This document shows, in pieces, positions 50,601-58,857 of a DNA stretch of 64,000 nucleotides. Both the position numbers and the translations under genes were made by a program. Position 1 is the first letter of the stretch; the number at the start of each line of letters is the position of its first letter. Under the pieces are notes generated by a model. It did no database searches. It was given only the letters and a program-made list of their open reading frames with translations, and was not told the origin of the DNA. The DNA is from Clostridia bacterium (GTDB lineage: Bacteria > Bacillota > Clostridia > Christensenellales > Borkfalkiaceae). The stretch is taken from the NCBI GenBank assembly GCA_017505465.1, contig JAFVPE010000004.1, forward strand, positions 1-64,000. Reading direction: 5' to 3'.

Positions 50601-51453
50601 ACAGATAAAAGCGAATGCGATTGGAGTATTTGATATTGCCATTAAAAAAGGTTCGGACGTTTATACCGCAAAGGTAAAATCGTACGCAGGCGTTATTGAC
50701 GAACTTTCCGACTTCCCTGCATTCTTTAACAATACGGCAGTTCCCAGCGAATTTGACGCGGCTACCTATCCCGCAGTTGCGCCTAACGTTTACGGTTATT
50801 ATATCGTAACCAAGGATTTGGGCAGCGCAACGGACGAACTCGCCATGACGCAGACGGAAGCAACCGACTATCAAAAGACGAACGGCTTTAACGGCGTCTT
50901 GGACGGTGCAGGTAACACGCTTAGATTTAAACTCATGAGCGGCGGCTTGGTAGGTATGGTACTCGGTAATGCGGTTATCAAAAATATCAGGATTGTTTAC
51001 GAAGACGGCACGTATGATAGCACGACGAAAAAGGGCGGTTACGGCGTATTCGGGTATATCACGAACGGTTCGCCTGAAATTAGAAACAGCTATATCGAAA
51101 GAACGAACAATTTGTATCACCAAGGTTCGGTATTCGGTATTATGGCTCGTCCTAATACGAAATTGATTTTGCACAATACGGCAGTACATGCAAACACCAC
51201 GTCGAACGCCAGCGGTTGGTATAGCAACATGTGGATTAGCTCAGCTTCGACGAATGCATACTTGATTTATGCGCGTTCGAATGCTACGGGTTGGGCTAAC
51301 GTAACCAACTTCACAGAAGTTACCACCACCAATACCTTGACGAATAATTTGAGTTCGTTTGATACCAATTATTGGAGAACGGACAACAACAAGCTTGACT
51401 GGAAGGGCTTGGCGGATATGAGCTTCTCCTCTGTGGTAAAAGTAACTATCTAA
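47668..51453 (+). CDS. 1,261-aa surface lipoprotein with Big_2, InlB-type and beta-helix-like modules
   Basis: A lipoprotein signal peptide with lipobox LVGC (Cys 26) anchors it at the membrane. The order is one Big_2 domain (about 33-110), four InlB/Listeria-Bacteroides repeats (about 115-420, each with FxGW and TYYAVF phrases), a first roughly 330-residue beta-helix-like module starting near YAGIIDEFADFPKFFNN, more InlB-type repeats (about 790-930), then a second module (YAGVIDELSDFPAFFNN...FNGVLDGAGNTLRF). The same module occurs four times in the exoprotein encoded next. The ATG at 47668 follows AAGGAGG; an upstream in-frame start at 47614 is unlikely. Probably a glycan- or surface-binding protein. 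Confidence 0.82.
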   Translation: MKKRLFTSVLSALLFIVLSVFGLVGCGGKEEEEKKITLNVTAKELVVGESFTLTATTTPAEAEVIWSTSDEAIVTVEEGVVTAISVGTATVTAENDTVTATCEITVKAAPVIETESYTVVFKNGNTEMKSMEVAEGAAVVYSGPIPSKAATEQYEYTFSGWSETEGGETVDLATVTLRENKTFYAVFTESVRSYNVVWNIDGTATEEQLAYGAMPEYKGVTPTKPTVGNTSYTFLGWATTIGGEVLETLPTVTGNVTYYAVFKEVTAQVKFTVTWKNGETELEKDVNVEYEAMPTYDGATPVKESTTESDFVFVGWAASIGGAKLEPMPEVTADATYYAVFEPTARKYTITWMIEGVEKTSECAYGTVPAYTETPVKEDSEICSFKFVGWALTEDGAVEETLPTVSGVATYYAVFEVDQIFESPKFVGGKIEYSAKSQEIFLPDGLLGEGVTIVKAVLKKTALDRVTVYENGVWAHDVITLTEEELKGNFIGARSLEVELSDGAKYSVDMNVYAGIIDEFADFPKFFNNTAVPSEFDATAYPAVAPNVYGYYIVTKDLGAYTFDKEKNTFVYEDELAFEQTEATDYQKTNGFNGVLDGQGHTLKFKLTKGGLVGLVLGNAVIKNLGVMYEDATTTYYGVFGYITNGNPEIRNCYIERTNNHYQAYSVFGIMARPNTKLIMHNTVVYGYNTSNNSAKYGNMWINETSTNVYVIHARGNAMDWVNVQNFTKVFTDAVENGSREVLLSEIEDASGFDDNYWYKENGKLIWKGFELVNVTWVKGEETTIETATKDGWIFYTQQLPEDIFSATETVEYYWSTSEDGEAFKFSDRFQVKESVTYYMVEKREICYYTVTWVIDGVETTEEYEYNATITHEDPVKEEDEYYIYEFKGWSTSADGELVEFGTVTEDITYYAVFDKTAKVVVTPVNEAILYSSADDQLFLPAELTLTIDETVKISSADGNTVYYENGSWLNNFDLTDEQIKANAIGVFDIAIKKGSDVYTAKVKSYAGVIDELSDFPAFFNNTAVPSEFDAATYPAVAPNVYGYYIVTKDLGSATDELAMTQTEATDYQKTNGFNGVLDGAGNTLRFKLMSGGLVGMVLGNAVIKNIRIVYEDGTYDSTTKKGGYGVFGYITNGSPEIRNSYIERTNNLYHQGSVFGIMARPNTKLILHNTAVHANTTSNASGWYSNMWISSASTNAYLIYARSNATGWANVTNFTEVTTTNTLTNNLSSFDTNYWRTDNNKLDWKGLADMSFSSVVKVTI

Positions 51454-51470
51454 TACGGTAAAAAATACAG

Positions 51471-51498
51471 TTCGGCTATAAGTTTCTTTATAGCCGAA
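51471..51498 (+). promoter_or_regulatory. hairpin between the lipoprotein gene and the micro-ORF
   Basis: TTCGGCTATA (51471-51480) pairs with TATAGCCGAA (51489-51498). No T-run follows, so it may be an mRNA-stability or processing element rather than a terminator. Confidence 0.6.
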
Positions 51499-51525
51499 CC
51501 GTAACTTGTTTATAAAAGGAAAACC

Positions 51526-51660
51526 ATGAAAAACAAATACAAAAAAATAGAAATTGAAATTTATATGTTTCAAGATACTGATATTGTAACTTTATCGACT
51601 TCGGGCGAAGTAGACGGGGACGAAACGAAGTATCCTATTCCAGACGGCTGGGCTGAATGA
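51526..51660 (+). CDS. 44-aa micro-ORF upstream of the DUF4838 exoprotein (YPIPDGWAE terminus)
   Basis: The frame has a ribosome binding site (AAAGGA, 5-6 nt before the ATG) and stops 8 nt before the exoprotein start, implying translational coupling. The product starts with a basic MKNKYKK segment and becomes acidic, ending TDIVTLSTS...KYPIPDGWAE. No signal peptide. It parallels the micro-ORF at 13404-13547 in length, place and C-terminal motif (YP, GW, final E), although the rest differs. This pairing with exoproteins bearing the same N-terminal domain suggests a shared, unknown function. Confidence 0.7.
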   Translation: MKNKYKKIEIEIYMFQDTDIVTLSTSGEVDGDETKYPIPDGWAE

Positions 51661-51668
51661 GGTGTGCT

Positions 51669-54600
51669 ATGAAGAAAAAAAGAAGAAACATATTACTTAG
51701 CATATTTACTTGTGGCTTATTGACTACGGCAGGGTTTGGGATGACGCTTGGTGTTTCCGCAATGGCGGATTCCGCGCGCGTAAAACCTACAGGAGCAAAA
51801 ACGGAAACTTTAACGCAGGAAATTAAAGATTCTGATTTGGACACCTTCAAGGTGTACGGCGCATCCATTCGTACGCAGGGAGAGATCGGTTTTAGATTCC
51901 TTTCGACAATCGAGAGCAGTGACTTGGAAATTATCCCCAACACCGCTGAGTTCGGTACGATACTCATTCCGTTTAGTAAGCTTGGAGATCAAGAGCTGAC
52001 GGTTGACACTGAAAAGGCGTTGGTTGCGCCAGCAAAAGTAGACACGGATGCGGAGGACGTTCCCGAGGGCGGTTTGGGCTATTACATAACCTTGATGGGT
52101 GAAACGCTTGAAAAAGCCTTCCCCGAAGACTTATACGGTACTGTTCTCGCTGCGCGCGCGTACGTTAAATATACATATCAAGCGAACGGTCAGACGATTA
52201 CTGATTACGCATATTCAGAAGAAACCCTTTTCCGTTCCATGGCGTATATCACTTCGTGTGAGTTGACAACACTTGAAGGGGAGGGTAAAGACGTTTCCAT
52301 TTCAGACTACGATTACTTAAACGGAATCATTTCCAAAGCAACCGAAGACGCTGTTTTGGATCTTTCCGCAACCGAAATCAAAACGGGTGAAATCGCAACG
52401 GTAGACCTTATCGGCGCGGCGGATAGCAAAAACGATTTTAGCTACAATCTCTATTCTAGCAACGAAAATATTGCAACTATCAACGAAAACGGCGAAATCG
52501 TAGGCGTTAGCGGCGGTGTTGCCACCATTACCGCAAACATCGGTACGACGGAATTCTCTGCGGATATTACCGTTCTCGGTCGGAAAAATCCTATCGAATT
52601 GACCGACGTTAACGTATTGTATTCGACGCAGGATGGGCAAATTTTCTTGCCCGATGGTGTGTTGGATAACGAGGAAGAAACAATCGTTTCCGCAGTTGGC
52701 ACGCAGGATGGAGTGGACTATTTTGCAAACAAGTGGAACGCACTCGCTTTGACGGAGACGGAGATTAATGAAAACGCCGTTAGAGCAACGTGGATTACGC
52801 TCGAGACGTCTGAAGGGGATTGCTTCATCGTAAAAGCACTTTCCTATGCAGGCGTCATCGACGAGCTTTCCGACTTCCCTGCATTCTTCAACAATACGGC
52901 GGTGCCTAGCGAATACGACGCGGCTACCTATCCTGCGGTTGCTCCCAACGTATACGGTTACTATATCGTAACGAAGAACTTGGGTGACGGTACGGATACG
53001 CTTGCACTCACGCAGACGGAAGCTACCGACTACCAGAAGACGAACGGCTTCAACGGCGTTTTGGACGGTGCTGGTCATACCTTGAAATTCAAGCTGACGA
53101 GCGGCGGTTTGGTTGGTATGATTCTTGGTAACGCAGTCATCAAGAACATTGCAATCATTTACGAAGACGGCACGTATGATAGCACGACGAAGAAGGGCGG
53201 CTACGGCGTATTCGGTTATATAACGAACGGCGCACCTGAAATTAGAAACTCTTATATCCAAAGAACGAACAACCTTTACCACCAGGGTTCGGTATTCGGG
53301 ATTATGGCTCGTCCGAACGCAAAACTGATTTTGAAAAATACGGCGGTACACGGCAATAATACGTCGAATACTAGCGGTTGGTATTCCAACATGTGGATTA
53401 GTGCGGCTTCGACGAATGCGTACTTGATTTATGCTCGTGCGGCGGCAACGGGTTGGCCGAACGTGACGAACTTCACGGAAGTGTCGACCACCAACGCGCT
53501 GACGAACGATTTGAGCACGTTCGATACGGATTATTGGACGACGGATGGCGGCAAACTCACTTGGAAGGGCTTGTCGGATATGACCGTTTCCGCATACAAC
53601 AGAGTATACGCACCGAGAATTGACGGAACCGTTTACTATTCGACTGTAAACAGCGAACTCATTCTTCCCGAAACCTTCCTTCCCGACGGTGAAACGATCG
53701 TAGACGTGAAGGACGAAGAGGGCAACGATTATTACGAAAACGGCGCATGGGTGAACCTTGCGTTGACGAGCGAAGAAATCGCTTCGAATGCGAAGAAGGA
53801 AGGCAATCTCCTTATCGAAACTGCAAGCGGTAACTTCTACAAGATTGCGTTTGGCTCTTATGCAGGCGTTATTGACGAATTGTCCGACTTCTCTGCATTC
53901 TTCAACAACGATCCGAGTGCAACGCATGCAAAGACTTATGGCTACTATGTTGTAGCGAAAGATTTGGGTACGGGCGCAGAAGAATTGACCTTCACGCAAT
54001 CGGCGACGACCGATTATAAAGCGGACTGCGGTTTCAACGGCGTTTTGGACGGTGCTGGTCATACGCTTAAATTCAAGCTGATGAGCGGCGGTTTGGTTGG
54101 TTTGTTCGTTGGTAATGGCACAATCAAGAACCTCGGTGTGATCTATGCAGATGAAACGACGACGCAGTACGGTGTATTCGGTTATATGACGAGCGGCAAC
54201 CCTGTCATCGATAACTGCTACATTGAAAGAACGAACAATAAATATCAAAAGTGGTCGGTATTCGGTATTATGTCTAGACCGAATGCAAAATTGACCCTTC
54301 ATAACACGGTTGTTTACGGTTACAATACGTCAAACGAATGTACGATGAACAGCAATATGTGGATTAGCGCAAGCTCCACGAATGCTTACCTTATCCATGG
54401 GCGTGCGAATGCGACCTCTTGGGTGAACGTGCAGAATTTCACGAAGGTATTCAACGACGGTATTGAAAACGGTTCGCGTGAAGTATTGCTTTCCGAAATC
54501 GCAGACGATAGCGGATTTGACAACAACTACTGGTCCAAGGAAAACGGCAAGCTTATTTGGAAGGGAATCGGTGCGGTAACCGTTACTTGGTCGAAAGAGG

Positions 54601-57600
54601 GCGAAACCACTCAAGAAACCGTTTCCGCGGGTTCGGCTGTCAATGTTCCTAACCCTGGTACGGATATGTGCTGGGCGACAAATAAGGACGGCAGCGGCGC
54701 AATTTCTGGGAAAAATATTTATCCTACCCAAAGCGTAATTTATTACGCGCGTTCGGCAATCAAGGATATGGAAGACGTCGTATACTTCTCGACGGCAAAC
54801 AACGAGATCGTTCTTCCCGAAAGCGCTGAATTTAGCGCAAATAATATCACGACGATTACCAGCAAGGACGGTAGCGTAACCTATTACGCTAACGGGGTTT
54901 GGGAAAATAGCCTTGGCTTGACCGCAGAACAACTTGCGGCAAACGAAACGTCGGAAGCGGATATTAAGATTAAAGCAGGCTCGTTTATTTACTACGCAAC
55001 CGTACAATCCTACGCAGGCGTTATTGATGAACTTAGCGACTTTGCGACCTTCTTCAACAACGATCCTTCGGCAACGGCTCCCAACGTTTATGGTTACTAC
55101 ATCATAACCAAGGATTTGGGTACGGGCGTAGAGGAACTCGCGCTTACGCAGTCGACGACGACCGATTATAAGGCGAACAACGGCTTTAACGGTGTACTTG
55201 ACGGTCAGGGACATACGCTCCGCTTTAAGCTTATGAGCGGTGGTTTGGTAGGTCAAATTCTTGGTAATGCGACCATTAAAAATCTTGGCGTTATCTACGA
55301 AGACGCAACGTCTACCTACTATGGCGCGTTCGGTTATATGACGAACGGCAATCCCGTAATTGATAACTGTTACATTGAAAGAACGAACAATCATTATCAG
55401 GCGTGGTCGGTATTCGGCATTATGTCCAGACCGAATGCAAAACTGATTTTGCGCAACACGGTTGTTTACGGTTACAACGTTTCTAATAATTGCGCAAAGA
55501 ATACCAATATGTGGATTAATGAAACGTCCACTAACGCTTATCTTATCCATGCGCGTGCGAATGCAATGGATTGGGTGAACGTACAGGGTTTCACGAAGGT
55601 ATTCAACGATGCGATAGAAAACGGTTCGCGTGAAGTATTGCTTTCTGAAATCGCAGACAATAGCGGATTCAACAGCGAATATTGGTACAAGGCAAACGGC
55701 AAGTTAATTTGGAAGGGATTTGAAACGGTCAACATCTCTTGGGTAGATGGCGAAAAGACTACCATTGAGCCTGTAACGAAGGGCTCTGCAGTTCCCATTC
55801 CCGAACAGGAAGGTACGGAATACTGGTCTTCCAATGAAGAAGGTTCGGATATTATTAATGGTTCGGTTCGCCGTATTGATGAGGACGTAAGCTTCTACAA
55901 GTTCCATTTAAATATTGACGTACAGGAAAAGGCGATGTATTCGACCATGGATGGAGAGTTCTTCCTGCCTGATGAAGTAAGCTCTTGGAATAACGTAGAG
56001 TACATTATCGGCGTTGATGAGAATGGCGAAAGCAACGGCGTTACCTATTACGAAGACGGCGTTTGGCGTAGAAACTTTGGCTTGACGGGCGAGCAAATCA
56101 ATGCGAATGAAGTTGTAGAAACGGAGGTAAAAATTTACGACGGTACGTACTACTATAACGTAACGGTAGCGTCCTACGCAGGCGTTATTGATGAGCTTTC
56201 AGACTTCCCGAAATTCTTCAACAACGATCCGAATGCAACCCATGCAAAAACCTATGGTTACTATATCGTAACGAAGGATTTGGGTACGGACGCAGAAGAA
56301 TTGACCTTCACGCAATCGACGACAACCGATTATAAGGCAGACTGCGGCTTCAACGGTCTTTTGGATGGCGCAGGGCATACCTTAAAATTCAAGCTTATGA
56401 GCGGTGGTTTGGTCGGTTTGTTCGTTGGTAACGGAACGATTAAAAACTTGAGCGTTATCTATGCAGATGAAACTTCGACGCAGTACGGTGTATTCGGTTA
56501 TATGACGAGCGGTAACCCCGTAATCGATAACTGCTACATCGAAAGAACGAACAATAAATATCAAAAGTGGTCTGTATTCGGTATTATGTCCAGACCGAAT
56601 GCAAAATTGGAACTTCATAACACGGTTGTTTACGGCTATAATATTTCGAATGAGTGTGCAATGAACAGCAATATGTGGATCAGTGCAAGCTCCACGAATG
56701 CTTATCTTATCCATGCTCGTGCTAATGCGACGTCTTGGGTGAACGTGCAGGGCTTCACGAAGGTATTCAACGATGGCGTTGAAAACGGTGCAAGAGAAGT
56801 GGCTCTTTCCGAGATTGTAGATGCAAGCACCTTCAATGAATGTTGGAGCAAGGAAAACGAAAAGCTTACCTGGAAAGGTGCGGACGATATGGCGGTTTCG
56901 TCTATTGGTGCGTTAGAATTAGAACCTTACAAACTGGTGGAAAACGGTGCTACCGAATATGCAATTGTTTTGCCTGACAATGCTGATGAAACTCTTACGT
57001 TGGCAGGGCAGGAACTTGCTTCGTTCTTCGCTGAAGCAACGGGTGCAACTCTTAACGTGGTAAGCGACGGTGCGTATTCCGATTACGATGCAATCATCTC
57101 CATCGGTGACACCAAGGCGTTTGCAGCTTCGGGCGTTACCATGGGCGAAATGACCAGCGAAGGCTATCACATTGAAAGAAAGGATAACGCAATTTATTTG
57201 AACGCAAATACTTCTCGTGGCTGTTTGTACGGCGTGTACGGCTTGCTTGGCGAATTGTTTGAATACGAGCAGTATTCAGCGGATTGCTATACCATTCTCA
57301 ACCGCCCGACGGTGGAATTGTATACGATTGAGGTAACGGAAAATCCCGATATCGCAATTCGTATGCCTTCCAATGGTGCAATTATTAATGATTCCACGCT
57401 TGCGGGTCGCTTTGGGATGAAGATGGGCGAAACCGATGTGTTCTTTAACGCGGGCGACTATACTAATAACAAAGGGGAAACAGGGAATGAAGGTTGGAGA
57501 GTATGGCACAATGCTTTGGAAATCCTTCCCGTAACTTACTGGACTGCGCAGGGCAAGACGAACTGGTTCTCCAACAATAAAGTGAACGGCGCAATTAATC

Positions 57601-58823
57601 AGCTTTGCTATACGGCGCGCGGCAATGCGGACGATTATACCGCGATGGTTGATCAGATCGTAGTCATTATGGCGCAAACGCTTACCAGCTCGCAAATTAC
57701 CAGCCGTCCCGACGCGCTCTACGTAACCCTTACCAGCGAAGACGGCGGCGGTGTTTGTACCTGCTCCGCTTGTACGGAGGCAAAAGCGTTGTACGGTTCG
57801 GATGCAGGCGCAGTAATCAAGCTTTGCAACGACGTTCGTGAAGGCATGGACGAGTGGATGGAAGCAAATCCTCGATACAAGAGAGAAGTAACCTTGCTCT
57901 TCTTTGCGTATAACGATTACGTAACTGCACCTACCGCTGGTACGATTGAAATGCGTGAAGACGTAGGCGTTATGTACGCCGTTTCCGATTACGTAAATTA
58001 CTATTACGACGTTTACAATACGGAAAACGATGCATTTAGAGCGCAGTTTGAAGCTTGGTCGAATCTTTGTGCGATCAATAATTCCACTTTTGCGCTTTGG
58101 ACGTATACGAAGAACTTCAGCGCGTACATGCTCCGCGCAGACGTTTACGGCGAGAACGCATTCTTCAACGAAAACGCTTATCGATATTTCGCAGAGAACG
58201 GCGTTGACCTTTGGTTCAACCAAGGCGCAACCAATGGTACGACGACTTTGTCGGCGTTTGAAAAGCTCAACGGCTATATCGATTCTCAAATGATGTGGGA
58301 TTCCAATCAGAGCGTTGAAGACTTGATTGATAAATGGTTCAACGCGATGTACGGTAGTGCTGCGAGCTATATGAGAGCGCTCTATAACGGGCAGAATCAA
58401 AAGGCTCGCGAAGCGTTCGGTACAACCAAGAAGGGGATTCCCTCGGTTGGTGTGAGCGAGAGTGCTATGAAAAATACCTTGACGAATAGCGTTTTGCAGA
58501 CTTGGTTTGGATATATCGACAGCGCGAAGAACGCAATTAACAGCGATAGCTCGCTCACGAACGAACAAAAAGCAGTGTACCTTGAACGCATTAACGAAGA
58601 ATGGATTTCGGTTGAATTCTGGTACGTATCCTTGTATTATTCGAGTTTTTGGGACGGCGTGGACGGCGTTACGGTGGATACTGATGCTGCGACGGCGGCG
58701 TTTAGAGACGCTCTCGGCTATGACGAATCGACAGGTACGTATGCAAAAGACGTAGTTCTTCTTGAAAAAGGGAAAAGTACCCTCGTACAATGGATTGAAA
58801 GCGGTTTCACGTCTGATATTTAA
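51669..58823 (+). CDS. 2,385-aa secreted DUF4838 protein with four beta-helix-like modules
   Basis: A Sec signal peptide (residues 1-37) precedes the GASIR-type N-terminal domain (KVYGASIR...IGFRFLSTI, about 55-200), shared with the exoprotein at 9189. A Big_2 domain follows (about 220-310). Four modules starting YAGVIDELSDF lie at nucleotides 52845, 53859, 55011 and 56175, each with FNG(V/L)LDGAGHTL, GVFGYMTNG-type and TNAYLIHARA-type phrases. The C-terminus (from about 56910) is a GH20b/GH67N-like domain (LAGQELASFFAEATG) plus DUF4838, with TSEDGGGVCTCSACTEAK; related proteins are glycoside-hydrolase-like. I chose ATG 51669, after GAGGTG; an ATG at 51657 overlaps the micro-ORF stop. No cell-wall anchor is seen. 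Confidence 0.82.
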   Translation: MKKKRRNILLSIFTCGLLTTAGFGMTLGVSAMADSARVKPTGAKTETLTQEIKDSDLDTFKVYGASIRTQGEIGFRFLSTIESSDLEIIPNTAEFGTILIPFSKLGDQELTVDTEKALVAPAKVDTDAEDVPEGGLGYYITLMGETLEKAFPEDLYGTVLAARAYVKYTYQANGQTITDYAYSEETLFRSMAYITSCELTTLEGEGKDVSISDYDYLNGIISKATEDAVLDLSATEIKTGEIATVDLIGAADSKNDFSYNLYSSNENIATINENGEIVGVSGGVATITANIGTTEFSADITVLGRKNPIELTDVNVLYSTQDGQIFLPDGVLDNEEETIVSAVGTQDGVDYFANKWNALALTETEINENAVRATWITLETSEGDCFIVKALSYAGVIDELSDFPAFFNNTAVPSEYDAATYPAVAPNVYGYYIVTKNLGDGTDTLALTQTEATDYQKTNGFNGVLDGAGHTLKFKLTSGGLVGMILGNAVIKNIAIIYEDGTYDSTTKKGGYGVFGYITNGAPEIRNSYIQRTNNLYHQGSVFGIMARPNAKLILKNTAVHGNNTSNTSGWYSNMWISAASTNAYLIYARAAATGWPNVTNFTEVSTTNALTNDLSTFDTDYWTTDGGKLTWKGLSDMTVSAYNRVYAPRIDGTVYYSTVNSELILPETFLPDGETIVDVKDEEGNDYYENGAWVNLALTSEEIASNAKKEGNLLIETASGNFYKIAFGSYAGVIDELSDFSAFFNNDPSATHAKTYGYYVVAKDLGTGAEELTFTQSATTDYKADCGFNGVLDGAGHTLKFKLMSGGLVGLFVGNGTIKNLGVIYADETTTQYGVFGYMTSGNPVIDNCYIERTNNKYQKWSVFGIMSRPNAKLTLHNTVVYGYNTSNECTMNSNMWISASSTNAYLIHGRANATSWVNVQNFTKVFNDGIENGSREVLLSEIADDSGFDNNYWSKENGKLIWKGIGAVTVTWSKEGETTQETVSAGSAVNVPNPGTDMCWATNKDGSGAISGKNIYPTQSVIYYARSAIKDMEDVVYFSTANNEIVLPESAEFSANNITTITSKDGSVTYYANGVWENSLGLTAEQLAANETSEADIKIKAGSFIYYATVQSYAGVIDELSDFATFFNNDPSATAPNVYGYYIITKDLGTGVEELALTQSTTTDYKANNGFNGVLDGQGHTLRFKLMSGGLVGQILGNATIKNLGVIYEDATSTYYGAFGYMTNGNPVIDNCYIERTNNHYQAWSVFGIMSRPNAKLILRNTVVYGYNVSNNCAKNTNMWINETSTNAYLIHARANAMDWVNVQGFTKVFNDAIENGSREVLLSEIADNSGFNSEYWYKANGKLIWKGFETVNISWVDGEKTTIEPVTKGSAVPIPEQEGTEYWSSNEEGSDIINGSVRRIDEDVSFYKFHLNIDVQEKAMYSTMDGEFFLPDEVSSWNNVEYIIGVDENGESNGVTYYEDGVWRRNFGLTGEQINANEVVETEVKIYDGTYYYNVTVASYAGVIDELSDFPKFFNNDPNATHAKTYGYYIVTKDLGTDAEELTFTQSTTTDYKADCGFNGLLDGAGHTLKFKLMSGGLVGLFVGNGTIKNLSVIYADETSTQYGVFGYMTSGNPVIDNCYIERTNNKYQKWSVFGIMSRPNAKLELHNTVVYGYNISNECAMNSNMWISASSTNAYLIHARANATSWVNVQGFTKVFNDGVENGAREVALSEIVDASTFNECWSKENEKLTWKGADDMAVSSIGALELEPYKLVENGATEYAIVLPDNADETLTLAGQELASFFAEATGATLNVVSDGAYSDYDAIISIGDTKAFAASGVTMGEMTSEGYHIERKDNAIYLNANTSRGCLYGVYGLLGELFEYEQYSADCYTILNRPTVELYTIEVTENPDIAIRMPSNGAIINDSTLAGRFGMKMGETDVFFNAGDYTNNKGETGNEGWRVWHNALEILPVTYWTAQGKTNWFSNNKVNGAINQLCYTARGNADDYTAMVDQIVVIMAQTLTSSQITSRPDALYVTLTSEDGGGVCTCSACTEAKALYGSDAGAVIKLCNDVREGMDEWMEANPRYKREVTLLFFAYNDYVTAPTAGTIEMREDVGVMYAVSDYVNYYYDVYNTENDAFRAQFEAWSNLCAINNSTFALWTYTKNFSAYMLRADVYGENAFFNENAYRYFAENGVDLWFNQGATNGTTTLSAFEKLNGYIDSQMMWDSNQSVEDLIDKWFNAMYGSAASYMRALYNGQNQKAREAFGTTKKGIPSVGVSESAMKNTLTNSVLQTWFGYIDSAKNAINSDSSLTNEQKAVYLERINEEWISVEFWYVSLYYSSFWDGVDGVTVDTDAATAAFRDALGYDESTGTYAKDVVLLEKGKSTLVQWIESGFTSDI

Positions 58824-58857
58824 GGCGAAAGATTTAGGAAAAATTAGGTTTTATTCA

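Noticed and set aside
52317..58790. Several long minus-strand frames opposite the DUF4838 exoprotein
   Set aside because: They repeat in step with the modules of the sense gene and show no independent protein features.
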